The notes under the pieces: generated by a model | Seen by the model: the letters and a program-made list of their open reading frames with translations, nothing else | Databases searched by the model: none | Told to the model about the DNA's origin: nothing | Source: Psychromonas sp. | GTDB lineage: Bacteria > Pseudomonadota > Gammaproteobacteria > Enterobacterales > Psychromonadaceae | Assembly (NCBI GenBank): GCA_023145575.1 | Contig: JAGLDN010000026.1 | Span: 1-10,515 of the forward strand | Direction of reading: 5' to 3' | Length of the DNA: 10,515 nucleotides | In this document: piece by piece, positions 1 through 7,247 of the stretch | How the letters are laid out: the number at the start of each line of letters is the position of its first letter | Numbering within the stretch: position 1 is the stretch's first letter | Position numbers and translations under genes: made by a program

Positions 1-126
1 CAAGGTAACTTGCACAAATTAGCGTTGTTATAAAATATCGACATAGAATAACTAGGCTTCAATTTTATGCCTAGCTACTTGGCACAATTTTCTTTGCTGA
101 GGTTTCATTTTGAAGTAACAAGGGTA
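1..126 (+). mobile_element. Degenerate miniature inverted-repeat element, copy A (right part only)
   Basis: This stretch aligns by eye with the right half of the copy at 8645-8891. Shared blocks include CAAGG(T/C)AAC, GCGTTGTTAT, the 15-base block CTTCAATTTTATGCC at 57-71, an ACTTGGCAC/CCTTGGTAC block, and CTTTGCTGA/CCTTGCTGA. The right terminus has decayed: where other copies read ACGTCACATGGGTA it reads AGTAACAAGGGTA at 114-126. The flanking TATA at 125-128 matches the TATA-type target of the other copies. The left part lies outside the window. No protein is encoded. It is clearly older than the copies at 350-583 and 8645-8891, judged by its divergence. Confidence 0.65.
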
Positions 127-349
127 TAAATTACCTCATGGTTCAACTTATTTACCGAGGTAAAATTAAGTGCTGTTGATCTTTGTTTATATTTCACTCA
201 AAGAAATATTTTGTTAGTGGGAGTGGAAGGTGATCTCGTATAATTCACTTCACGAAAAACAAATACAACGAAATAACCATGCCCAGATTAATGCTCACTG
301 ATGAACTATGGTTGAAGCTAAAAGTCATTTTGCTTGAAGATGGAGTTTA

Positions 350-583
350 TACCCATGTGACGTAAAAATGCTTTGTCAGGCTCAAGATCGATAATCAAAA
401 CAAGGCACAACATTAGGCACTTTTCGATTATTGTAACGCAGTCTTGGTTTTCCAGCTTGTACCCCGCAGGCCAATGCAACTAGTACCAAAGCGCGTTGAT
501 ATAAAATCTCTATGTAGAATAACTATACCCAACACCTTGGTTCTATTTCCCTTGCTGAATTTCACTTTTACGTCACATGGGTA
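350..583 (+). mobile_element. Miniature inverted-repeat element, copy B (short form)
   Basis: The left terminus CCCATGTGACGTAAAAATGC starts at 352 and its inverted counterpart GCACTTTTACGTCACATGGG-type sequence ends at 581 (here with TTTCAC for TTTGCAC). The core is 230 bp, flanked by TATA on each side (348-351 and 582-585), consistent with a TA target duplication. It shares internal sequence with the copy at 8645-8891: CGATTATTGTAACGCAGTCT and CTATTTCCCTTGCTGAATT. No coding capacity is convincing. The reading frame from 444 into the transposase is a chance fusion. The structure fits a non-autonomous MITE mobilised by an IS630/Tc1-mariner-type enzyme; that assignment is inferred only from the TA target and terminal repeats. 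Confidence 0.85.
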
Positions 584-902
584 TAAGCAACAGCAGGCAA
601 TTTGGCTAGGTCGAGGTGGCAATACGATTAAAATTCATTTGGTAGTTGATAGTTATGGTTTGCTTCTTGAATTTATTATAACAGGCGGTAAAGTACATGA
701 TAGTAAAGTTGCTAATAAACTGATTGATTTATTGCCTCAAGCTGATTTTATTATTGCAGAGAAAGGCTGTGACAGTTAAGAAATTAGAGATAAAGTACCA
801 AGCGTAATTCGACACCAGTAATACCAAGAAAGAAAAACTCAAAGACAGGTAATGCTGATATAGATGGGTGTTTGTACAAAGACAGTCATTATAGTAGAGA
901 AT

Positions 903-932
903 GCATTTGCATTTGCATTTGCATTTGCATTT
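903..932 (+). repeat. (GCATTT)5 hexanucleotide tandem repeat
   Basis: Five perfect head-to-tail GCATTT units lie within the decayed transposase, just after codons for VENAFA, so the repeat reads as Ala-Phe repeats in that frame. The first unit is the normal Ala-Phe codon pair. The rest replace the RLKHY-type residues expected in IS5-family transposases, and homology resumes right after with RDIATRYDKLK. This fits slipped-strand expansion in an unselected pseudogene. Confidence 0.9.
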
Positions 933-1191
933 TAGAGATATAGCTACCCGATACGACAAGTTAAAGGTTTATTTTGAAAGCATGTTACCATTAGCATGCG
1001 CAATGATTTGCTTACCAATGTAAAAGATCAACAGACCTAGTTATAATAAATAAGTATTCTATTTTACTGCTTAAAATAATTTATGGCTATGTAATATTTT
1101 TTATTATAACCGTCAGTTACATTAAATTTCTCCTGGAATTAAACTGTTTTTTTTTATGTGAAATTTAGATTACATATCTAATGTCATTGGT

Positions 1192-1334
1192 TTAGAACTA
1201 CGCGATAAAGATTAAAGTTTTTATTTTAATTTGACCTTTAGTGATTAACGGTGATGATGATCGTCAGGGCAATTTTATTTCGTGCCGTACGTTACAATTT
1301 TTCTTGCTTATTTTTCAACTTCACGTCACATGGG
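1192..1334 (+). mobile_element. Degenerate miniature element, copy C (right part of long form)
   Basis: The stretch matches 9936-10078, the right part of the long-form element, over nearly the same length (143 bases each). Shared segments are TTAGAAC, ATTAAAGT(T/C)TTTATTTTAATT, GACCTTTAGTGATTAACG against TACCTTTGGTGATCAACG, AGGGCAATTTTAT, and a terminus ACGTCACATGGG at 1323-1334. The TA flank expected after the terminus is mutated (GAG follows). No left end is visible between the IS end at about 1035 and 1192, so this is a truncated, ageing copy. It fills much of the gene-free stretch 1024-1487; in the rest of that stretch I see only AT-rich sequence. Confidence 0.7.
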
Positions 1335-1487
1335 GAGCACTATAAAAAATTTACCGCAACATTGGAAATTTATTTTCATTTGTTTTTAAATTAGATTTTT
1401 CTCATTTTTACCCAACAAAGTACATTTGAGATTTCGGTGCATTTCCTTCATAATTTATATGCTTATAAACCAAAAACTGGAACTTTC

Positions 1488-2123
1488 ATGAGATCTACAT
1501 CATCCCAACGTTTTTTTGAACAAGCCGTACAACTAACTGATTACTTGCATCGCATAACTATCACTGATCCTGTGTTGCCAAATCATGGCAGAAATACGAC
1601 AGAGATGAGCTACGAAGATCGAATAAATTCAATGGAGACTGTGATCGCTGCGATTAAATACGGGAGGGCTACCTTACAAGGCAGCTTCGCTGATAGTTTG
1701 ATCAATCAAGATAAAGAATATTGGATTGCTCGAGGAAAATCAACTTATGTACATAAAAATGGTAACAGTTTCGATTGTGCTGCTGCGGTGGCTAATTTAA
1801 TGTTGCAGATTGTAGATCATTGCATTGATGACGCTAGAATAGAGATCATTACGGTACAAAATACTCATGCCTTCGTTGTTATCAATAGAAGACAAGAGCT
1901 GGAATTTTTTCAAGGCTGGGGCGAAGATAGCTTTATTGTCGATATTTGGTTTAGTAACCAGTTTCCAAAATTTTATCAAGCCAGCGTTTTTTGGGCTGAT
2001 GATGTTACGCATCCAATAAACCATCTTATCATGTTATACATCGCTAGTTTAACCCTAGTGGTGACCATTAATGAAGGGGGGCCAAAATATATTATTAATC
2101 CGCTGGTAGCGATTACTGCGTAG
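1488..2123 (+). CDS. Putative effector-like cysteine hydrolase (C-H-D pattern), hypothetical protein
   Basis: This 211-residue protein is not recognised by name. Its central part shows the order Cys97 (GNSFDCAAAVANLML), His127 (NTHAFVVINR), then WGEDSFIVDIW with Asp152, followed by FPKFYQASVF. The spacing and the H-x-F-V-V-I / WG-x-D-x-x-V-D-x-W signature recall papain-like (YopT/AvrPphB-like or transglutaminase-like) domains seen in secreted effectors and toxins of pathogenic Proteobacteria. Protease or related acyl-transfer activity is inference. There is no signal peptide, and the hydrophobic run at residues 180-194 is too short to be a confident membrane segment. I chose ATG 1488, preceded by GGAA at 1479-1482; an in-frame GTG at 1437 would add 17 residues but has a weaker ribosome site. 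It stands alone between mobile-element debris and the his genes, and its 3' end may be truncated. Confidence 0.6.
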   Translation: MRSTSSQRFFEQAVQLTDYLHRITITDPVLPNHGRNTTEMSYEDRINSMETVIAAIKYGRATLQGSFADSLINQDKEYWIARGKSTYVHKNGNSFDCAAAVANLMLQIVDHCIDDARIEIITVQNTHAFVVINRRQELEFFQGWGEDSFIVDIWFSNQFPKFYQASVFWADDVTHPINHLIMLYIASLTLVVTINEGGPKYIINPLVAITA

Positions 2124-2601
2124 TACCAATTAACGGATATTAAAATTATTGCTAAATCGATGGAAATGCATTCAACCAACAATCGCGTATCCCTAAAATC
2201 GACCACAGCCAATTATCGGGTCATTCGGCTAAAAAACTTATCTCCATGTTTGATCATAATACTTCCTTTTAATCGGTTATCACAATTATGATTAAATTCA
2301 TGTCCAAGAAGAAAACATTAAAGATCTTGATATGACTGCGTTTTAATTAATTTCGCTTTTTAGAGCGTTTATTCTCATTTTAAACGGTGAATTTTAGTTG
2401 TTTAAAGTTAAGCCTAAAAGCGATTAACATTCTTTTGTTTTATGAATTCTACCAATAAAAATAAAGTAATAAAGTGTTAATGACTACCGAACTTTCTGCT
2501 TTTTGTATTTATGTTTGAGTCATTCACTTAATGACCACCTTTGCATTTTGTTTTTCTCATTACTTTTGCTTGAACGCATGACCAAATCAGTTTACGTTTT
2601 C
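2124..2601. other. Gene-poor intergenic stretch with possible decayed 3' sequence of the upstream gene
   Basis: No complete gene is convincing here. Two overlapping frames stay open after the TAG at 2121-2123. The same frame continues to a TGA at 2289-2291 (about 55 codons). A second frame (2156-2272) reads like protein, with segments DGNAFNQQSRIPKID and SAKKLISMFDHNTSF before a TAA. This could be the former C-terminus of the 1488 gene after a nonsense mutation and frameshift, but that is unproven. The remainder, 2292-2601, is AT-rich with no coding, tRNA or clear terminator signal. Confidence 0.35.
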
Positions 2602-2836
2602 TTGACAAGACAATACGACGCTTTTGGTGTATTATACAATGCTTCAATTTAAAGAGTATAAATTGGTAGAACGATGATCATAATACATTGTCATCTTCTT
2701 TTAGTATATGATATATACAAAATATACGATCGGATGAAAATATTAATCGCAAAAAATTTAAATATATTCATGCTACTTCGACATGTGAGCTTACACCAGA
2801 GACTAATTTATTGGATTTAGTTTTAAAGGACAAATT
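2602..2836 (+). promoter_or_regulatory. hisG upstream region (possible promoter/operator and leader)
   Basis: A consensus TTGACA lies at 2602-2607. The nearest -10-like hexamers, TATTAT (2630-2635) and TACAAT (2635-2640), are 22 or more bases away, too far for a standard sigma-70 pair, so the actual start site is uncertain. A small perfect dyad TGTAT-T-ATACA (2628-2638) overlaps them and could be an operator. The hisG ribosome site AAAGGA is at 2825-2830, five bases before the ATG. There is no histidine-codon run and no attenuator-type hairpin plus U-tract, so classical HisL attenuation as in E. coli is not supported. A 48-codon open frame (2674-2820) is noted among the findings. Confidence 0.35.
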
Positions 2837-3745
2837 ATGAACAAAACAAATTCAGAAAATCGTTTAAGAATTGCTATCCAGAAAAAAGGTCGTTTAAGTG
2901 AAAACAGCCTATCTCTTCTTAGAGCCTGTGGCGTAAAAATAGATTTAAACTCACAACGGCTTATCGCACACAGTAAAAATATGCCCATTGATATTTTGCT
3001 TGTCCGTGATGATGACATTCCTGGTTTAATCATGAATGGCATGGTTGATCTTGGCTTTCTTGGTCAAAATGTACTCGAAGAAGAAAGCATGTTCCGAATT
3101 TCTCAACATGAACAAACTGCACATAAAGTAGTTAAAAAACTTAATTTTGGCGATTGTCGATTTTCTATTGCGGTTGAAAATGATTTTGACTATAAAGGGC
3201 CAGAATCACTTTCAGGTTTACGCATTGCAACAAGTTACTTGCATATCCTCAAACGTTTTATGGCCGAGAAAAATATTCCATATTCAGCATGTATGTTAGC
3301 AGGCTCAGTAGAAGTTGCCCCTCGCGCAGGCCTTGCTGATGCAATTTGTGATCTTGTCTCTACAGGCGCAACATTAGAAGCAAATGGCTTAAAAGAAGTC
3401 GAAGTTATTTATCGCTCGAACGCTATTTTAATTCAAAAACATGACGCTCTATCTGTTGAAAAACAAAATTTGGTGGATAAATTATTAGTACGTATTGATG
3501 GCATTCAAACAGCCAGAGAATCTAAATATATTATGCTCAATGCTCCTAAAAGAAATTTAGAAGCGATTACAAACTTATTACCAGGATCTGATTTACCGAC
3601 TGTAATGGAACTTGCAGGAAGTGACGATCATGTTGCACTGCATGTCGTGAGCAAAGAAAATCTATTTTGGGAAACAATGGAAAACATAAAAGAGCTAGGG
3701 GCTAGTTCTATTTTAGTCTTACCTATTGAAAAAATGATGGAGTAA
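2837..3745 (+). CDS. hisG: ATP phosphoribosyltransferase, long form
   Basis: Catalyses the first step of histidine synthesis in the cytoplasm: ATP plus PRPP gives N1-phosphoribosyl-ATP. At 302 residues it is the long form (E. coli 299) with its own C-terminal regulatory domain, so it should be hexameric, independent of HisZ, and inhibited by histidine; these are family properties. The N-terminal domain starts RLRIAIQKKGRLSE. RDDDIPGLIMNGMVDLG (residues 58-73) and the PRPP-binding segment GSVEVAPRAGLADAICDLVS (156-175) followed by TGATLEANGL are intact. The C-terminal domain runs from about 224 (ARESKYIML) and ends in LGASSILVLPIEKMME, nearly identical to E. coli. The start ATG follows an AAAGGA ribosome site. 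It is the first gene of the his operon; the stop is five bases before the hisD start. Confidence 0.97.
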   Translation: MNKTNSENRLRIAIQKKGRLSENSLSLLRACGVKIDLNSQRLIAHSKNMPIDILLVRDDDIPGLIMNGMVDLGFLGQNVLEEESMFRISQHEQTAHKVVKKLNFGDCRFSIAVENDFDYKGPESLSGLRIATSYLHILKRFMAEKNIPYSACMLAGSVEVAPRAGLADAICDLVSTGATLEANGLKEVEVIYRSNAILIQKHDALSVEKQNLVDKLLVRIDGIQTARESKYIMLNAPKRNLEAITNLLPGSDLPTVMELAGSDDHVALHVVSKENLFWETMENIKELGASSILVLPIEKMME

Positions 3746-3750
3746 CAAAC

Positions 3751-5052
3751 GTGTCAACCGGTATGAAAATAGTTAACTGGACAGCTTTATCAAGCGTTGA
3801 GCAAAGTGCATTACTTGCTCGTCCTGCCATTGCGGATCTTGCAACACTCAGTCAAACTGTTGCACAGATTATTCAAGCAATTCAAACAAAAGGCGATAGT
3901 AAACTACTTGATTACACAAAGCGTTTCGATAATTTTAAAGGCAATAACCTCGTTAAAACAACTGAGGATATAAAAATAGCCATAGCACGTTTAAATGCAA
4001 ACATTAAAACGGCAATAAATACAGCCTATCAGCAAGTCGTTAAATTCCATAAAGCACAACAACAAGAGGTCATTAAAGTTGAAACTATGCCTGGGGTTGT
4101 TTGCGAACTACATACACAAGCAATTGAATCCGTTGGTTTGTATATTCCTGGGGGCAGTGCACCCTTGCCATCTACTGTCATAATGACAGGCGTGCCGGCA
4201 CAAATTGCAGGTTGTTCACGCATTGTATTATGTAGTCCGCCGCCGATTGCTGATGAAATTTTATATGCGGCTTCTTTATGTGGTGTTGATGAAATTTACA
4301 CGGTTGGCGGAGCACAAGCGATTGCCGCGCTTGCCTATGGTACTGAGACAATCGCAGCGGTTGATAAAATCTTTGGGCCAGGCAATGCATTTGTCACCGA
4401 AGCAAAACGGCAAGTAAGCAATGATTTTCGTGGTGCTGTCATTGATATGCCTGCAGGACCATCGGAAGTGTTAGTGATTGCTGATGGAGCGGCAGATCCC
4501 GCCTTTATAGCGGCGGACATGCTCTCACAAGCAGAGCATGGGCCTGATTCACAGGCTATTTTAGTGACGCCTTGTGCAAAAATTGCCGCACGCACCTCAA
4601 TTGAAATTGCAAAACAACTCGCCGTTTTAACGCGCAAAAACATTGCTAATAAAGCGATTGCACATAGTGTTTGCATTATCTGTCAGGATATAGATCAAGC
4701 AATTCAAATATCCAATCGTTATGCACCCGAGCATTTGATAGTGCAGACAGCCTTTCCGCGTAATTTACAAGCAAAATTAAGAAATGCAGGTTCAATTTTT
4801 TTAGGTGCTTGGACGCCAGTAGCCGTCGGCGATTATGCAAGTGGTACTAACCATGTTTTACCTACTTATGGTAATACTAAAACTTATTCAAGCTTAAGCT
4901 TAACGGATTTTGTAAAACGGTACACAATACAAGAACTAAGCAAAGAAGGCTTGAAAAACATATCCCCCACAGTGACCTGTTTAGCAGTAGCTGAAGGATT
5001 GACGGCTCATGTACGAGCCGTGACTATCCGTATGGAAAAGTTAGCAAATTAA
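3751..5052 (+). CDS. hisD: Histidinol dehydrogenase
   Basis: Zinc-dependent, NAD-linked enzyme that oxidises L-histidinol in two steps to L-histidine, the last reactions of the pathway. The 433 residues match the E. coli length (434). Visible landmarks are SVGLYIPGGSAPLPSTVIM (127-145), VGGAQAIAALAYGTE, KIFGPGNAFVTEAKRQV, DMPAGPSEVLVIAD, and the expected zinc and catalytic residues Q260 and H263 (SQAEHGPDSQ), E327/H328 (APEHL), D361 (GDYASGTNHVLPTYG) and H420 (LTAH). The start is taken as GTG 3751: the GGAG at 3738-3741, inside the end of hisG, is well spaced for it. ATG 3763 is the alternative and would remove four residues. The gene is complete, tightly coupled to hisG, and 28 bases separate it from hisC. 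Confidence 0.96.
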   Translation: MSTGMKIVNWTALSSVEQSALLARPAIADLATLSQTVAQIIQAIQTKGDSKLLDYTKRFDNFKGNNLVKTTEDIKIAIARLNANIKTAINTAYQQVVKFHKAQQQEVIKVETMPGVVCELHTQAIESVGLYIPGGSAPLPSTVIMTGVPAQIAGCSRIVLCSPPPIADEILYAASLCGVDEIYTVGGAQAIAALAYGTETIAAVDKIFGPGNAFVTEAKRQVSNDFRGAVIDMPAGPSEVLVIADGAADPAFIAADMLSQAEHGPDSQAILVTPCAKIAARTSIEIAKQLAVLTRKNIANKAIAHSVCIICQDIDQAIQISNRYAPEHLIVQTAFPRNLQAKLRNAGSIFLGAWTPVAVGDYASGTNHVLPTYGNTKTYSSLSLTDFVKRYTIQELSKEGLKNISPTVTCLAVAEGLTAHVRAVTIRMEKLAN

Positions 5053-5080
5053 AAACCTTTATTAAGATAAGGATACTAAA

Positions 5081-6175
5081 TTGAAAAAAATTAAAAATTT
5101 AGCCACAAACGTAATACAAGAATTAACACCTTATCTTTCTGCTCGTCGAATTGGAGGAAAAGGTCAGATTTGGTTAAATGCCAATGAAGTACCAAATTGT
5201 AGTCAATTTAAAATTAATTCAGATCGTCTAAATCGCTATCCTGAATTTCAACCACCCGAGTTACTCAAGGCTTATGTCGCTTTTTCAGCACAAAACAATC
5301 AACCGATTGGTATAGATCAACTGCTTATCACGCGTGGTGCTAATGAAAGTATTGAACTCTTAATTCGCACTTTTTGTGAAGTCGGTAAAGACAGCATTTT
5401 AATTTGCCCACCAACCTATGGAATGTTTTCCGTCAGTGCACAAACCCATGATGTGGCAATCAAAGAAGTACCACTTATAGACAATTTTGATGTTGATTAT
5501 GAAGGCATACAGAATGCAGTTTTAGCAGAAGATAGTCACGTTAAACTGGTATTTCTATGTGCTCCCAACAATCCAACGGGCAATATGCTAGATAAAGAAA
5601 AATTAAAATTATTATTGCAAGCGACGAAAAATAACGCAGTGATTGTTGTTGATGAGGCTTACATTGAGTTTTGCTCGGAATTTTCACAAATTGATTTGGT
5701 AAATAAATACGATAATATTGCCATAATACGCACACTATCTAAAGCATTTGCGATGGCTTCTATTCGTTGCGGTTTTACTATTGCACCTCAGCATATCATT
5801 GAAATGGTGAGTAAAGTGCTCCCGCCATATCCTGTGCCTGATCCAATTGCCCAAATAGCGACACAAGGTCTAAAAAAGACAGGCGTCACCGCAATGAAAT
5901 ATCGCGTGAAAACACTCAATAATAACAAAGATGAGTTTAAGTTAGCCATTGAAGGGTTGAGCTGTGTGATTGATATTTTTTGCGCAACAGGTAACTTTTT
6001 ATTAGTCCGTTTTCAAGATGCAAATAAAGTATTTCATGCGTTGTCAAACAAGGCCATTATAACCCGTGATTTTTCAGATGTCGCGCGATTAGACAATTGC
6101 ATTCGAATTACTATTGGCTCAAAGGATGAAATGAAATCCGTCATCAATGTGCTCAAATCATTGTCAAAAGCTTAG
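5081..6175 (+). CDS. hisC: Histidinol-phosphate aminotransferase
   Basis: PLP-dependent class I/II aminotransferase that converts imidazole-acetol phosphate plus glutamate to histidinol phosphate and 2-oxoglutarate. The 364-residue protein shows the substrate/PLP region RGANESIELLIR, CAPNNPTGN (160-168), VVDEAYIEF with D191, and the Schiff-base lysine K221 in TLSKAFAMASIRCGF with the phosphate-binding R229. APYP-like PPYPVPDPIAQIA and the C-terminal CIRITIG arginine are present. The start is TTG 5081, supported by AAGGA at 5069-5073 seven bases upstream and by the family N-terminus; no ATG lies nearby in frame. The stop is one base before the hisB ATG, so translation is probably coupled. Confidence 0.94.
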   Translation: MKKIKNLATNVIQELTPYLSARRIGGKGQIWLNANEVPNCSQFKINSDRLNRYPEFQPPELLKAYVAFSAQNNQPIGIDQLLITRGANESIELLIRTFCEVGKDSILICPPTYGMFSVSAQTHDVAIKEVPLIDNFDVDYEGIQNAVLAEDSHVKLVFLCAPNNPTGNMLDKEKLKLLLQATKNNAVIVVDEAYIEFCSEFSQIDLVNKYDNIAIIRTLSKAFAMASIRCGFTIAPQHIIEMVSKVLPPYPVPDPIAQIATQGLKKTGVTAMKYRVKTLNNNKDEFKLAIEGLSCVIDIFCATGNFLLVRFQDANKVFHALSNKAIITRDFSDVARLDNCIRITIGSKDEMKSVINVLKSLSKA

Positions 6176-6176
6176 C

Positions 6177-7247
6177 ATGGGGATCCAAAAGTTTTTATTT
6201 ATTGATCGTGATGGGACCTTGATAGATGAGCCCATAAGTGACAAGCAAGTTGATAGCTTAGAAAAATTAATTTTTGAAGCCTATGTCATTCCAAGTTTAT
6301 TAGCATTACAGGATGCTGGATATATGCTTGTGATTGTGTCAAATCAAGATGGATTAAGTACAGCAAGTTACCCGCAAGCTGATTTTGAAATAGCACAAAA
6401 TAAAATGATAGATATTTTTGCTTCACAAGGGGTTCATTTTGAAGCAACACTGTTTTGCCCACACTTTGCTAAAGATAATTGCAATTGTCGCAAGCCACAC
6501 CTTGGACTGCTCAAAGAATACTTACAATCAGGTCGAATAGATCATGCTCATTCTTATGTAATAGGTGATCGCCAATCAGATATAGAGCTTGCTCAAAACA
6601 TGGGGATCACGGGCATTCTTTACAATAAACACACGCTCGGTTGGAAGCAAATCGTTAAGCAACTTACCTCAAAAGGTCGCATAGCAACGGTTACACGAAC
6701 AACTAATGAAACAAGTATTAGCATATTTGTTGATTTAGATAATATAGGAGACAATAAAATTGATACTGGCATTGGCTTTTTTGATCATATGTTAGATCAA
6801 ATAGCAACACATGCTGGTTTCAACTTATTGCTGAGTGTCAAGGGTGATTTACATATTGATGATCATCATACGGTTGAAGATACTGCCCTTGCTCTGGGAG
6901 AAGCAATTAATATAGCCCTTGGTGATAAACGCGGTATCGGCCGTTTTGGTTTTGTACTTCCAATGGACGAGACAAAAGCAAGTTGTACTTTAGATTTATC
7001 TGGGCGACCTTACCTTAAATTCAACGCCAATTTTACCCGCGATATTGTCGGAACAATGGCAACTGAAATGGTTGAACATTTTTTTTATTCTTTAGCGCAA
7101 GCCATGCGTGCAACATTGCATTTAGACGTTGAAAAAGGTAATGCACATCACATGATTGAAGGTTTGTTTAAAACATTTGGTCGTACACTTCGCCAAAGCA
7201 TTAAAATTGTCGATAATTCATTACCATCAAGTAAAGGGGTTTTATGA
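6177..7247 (+). CDS. hisB: Bifunctional histidinol-phosphatase / imidazoleglycerol-phosphate dehydratase
   Basis: Catalyses steps 6 and 8 of the pathway: dehydration of imidazoleglycerol phosphate and dephosphorylation of histidinol phosphate. The N-terminal HAD phosphatase (about 1-165) has FIDRDGTLID with D10 and D12, SNQDG (S56), K106 in CRKP, GDRQSD (D131), and a zinc site C94-x-H96...C102-x-C104. The C-terminal dehydratase (about 167-356) has FFDHMLDQIATHAGF, DDHHTVEDTALALGEA, EMVEHFF, and AHHMIEGLFKTFGRTLRQ, supplying the metal-binding histidines and glutamates. The 356 residues match E. coli (355), ending LPSSKGVL. I chose ATG 6177, which gives the family N-terminus; an upstream in-frame ATG at 6147 lies inside hisC. 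The stop overlaps the hisH start in ATGA. The fused form is typical of Gammaproteobacteria and some other groups. Confidence 0.96.
   Translation: MGIQKFLFIDRDGTLIDEPISDKQVDSLEKLIFEAYVIPSLLALQDAGYMLVIVSNQDGLSTASYPQADFEIAQNKMIDIFASQGVHFEATLFCPHFAKDNCNCRKPHLGLLKEYLQSGRIDHAHSYVIGDRQSDIELAQNMGITGILYNKHTLGWKQIVKQLTSKGRIATVTRTTNETSISIFVDLDNIGDNKIDTGIGFFDHMLDQIATHAGFNLLLSVKGDLHIDDHHTVEDTALALGEAINIALGDKRGIGRFGFVLPMDETKASCTLDLSGRPYLKFNANFTRDIVGTMATEMVEHFFYSLAQAMRATLHLDVEKGNAHHMIEGLFKTFGRTLRQSIKIVDNSLPSSKGVL

Larger units (their letters stand above)
279..1023 (+). pseudogene. IS5-family transposase, internally deleted and frameshifted
   Basis: The ATG at 279 starts MPRLMLTDELW, the typical N-terminus of this IS5-family transposase, and about 24 residues later the frame enters the miniature element (350-583) and stops at TAA 363-365. 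After the element the frame resumes with RGGNTIKIHLVVDSYG and ITGGKVHDSKVANKLIDLLP, the conserved central DDE region. The segment holding the first catalytic Asp (usually IDGSYVKAHQH) is absent, so roughly 80-90 residues are missing. The second catalytic region reads AEKGCDS where ADKGYDS is usual. A TAA follows at 777-779, there is a frameshift before VENAFA (894-911), a GCATTT repeat replaces the RLKHY-type segment, and the frame then runs through IATRYDKLK to a TAA at 1021-1023. It cannot make active transposase. Confidence 0.85.
172..1035 (+). mobile_element. Decayed IS5-family insertion sequence, copy 1
   Basis: The left end CTGTTGATCTTTG (173-185) is matched as an inverted repeat by AAAAGATCAACAG (1022-1034), with 12 of 13 bases complementary. 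The ends enclose a transposase remnant recognisable as IS5 family (IS1031/IS427-like subgroups). The region from the end to the transposase ATG resembles that of the second copy at about 10409-10499; both contain a TATAAT hexamer (239-244 here) about 35 bases before the ATG. The exact outer bases and target duplication cannot be fixed because the termini have diverged. The element is non-functional: the transposase is disrupted, a miniature element sits inside it, and later frameshifts and stops are present. Confidence 0.8.

Noticed and set aside
444..779. 111-codon open frame joining element sequence to the transposase core
   Set aside because: Its first third is the miniature element and the rest is the interrupted transposase lacking the first catalytic Asp; a chance fusion, not a gene.
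903..932. Hexamer tract as a CRISPR or coding repeat domain
   Set aside because: Units have no spacers and sit in a frameshifted transposase; simple microsatellite.
729..959. 76-codon minus-strand frame containing Cys-Lys repeats
   Set aside because: The repeats are only the antisense reading of the GCATTT tract; no ribosome site or homology.
1437..1487. GTG start adding 17 residues to the effector-like gene
   Set aside because: Its ribosome site is weak, while ATG 1488 has GGAA at a suitable distance; kept only as an alternative.
2674..2820. 48-codon frame as a histidine leader peptide
   Set aside because: No consecutive His codons, weak ribosome site, and no attenuator hairpins; reported only as a low-interest observation.
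4029..4676. Antisense and alternative-frame open frames within hisD, and similar ones in hisG, hisC and hisH
   Set aside because: All are shadows of well-conserved histidine genes with no ribosome sites or recognisable products.
6147..6176. Upstream ATG for hisB
   Set aside because: It lies inside hisC and would add ten residues before the family's normal N-terminus; ATG 6177 fits E. coli HisB exactly.
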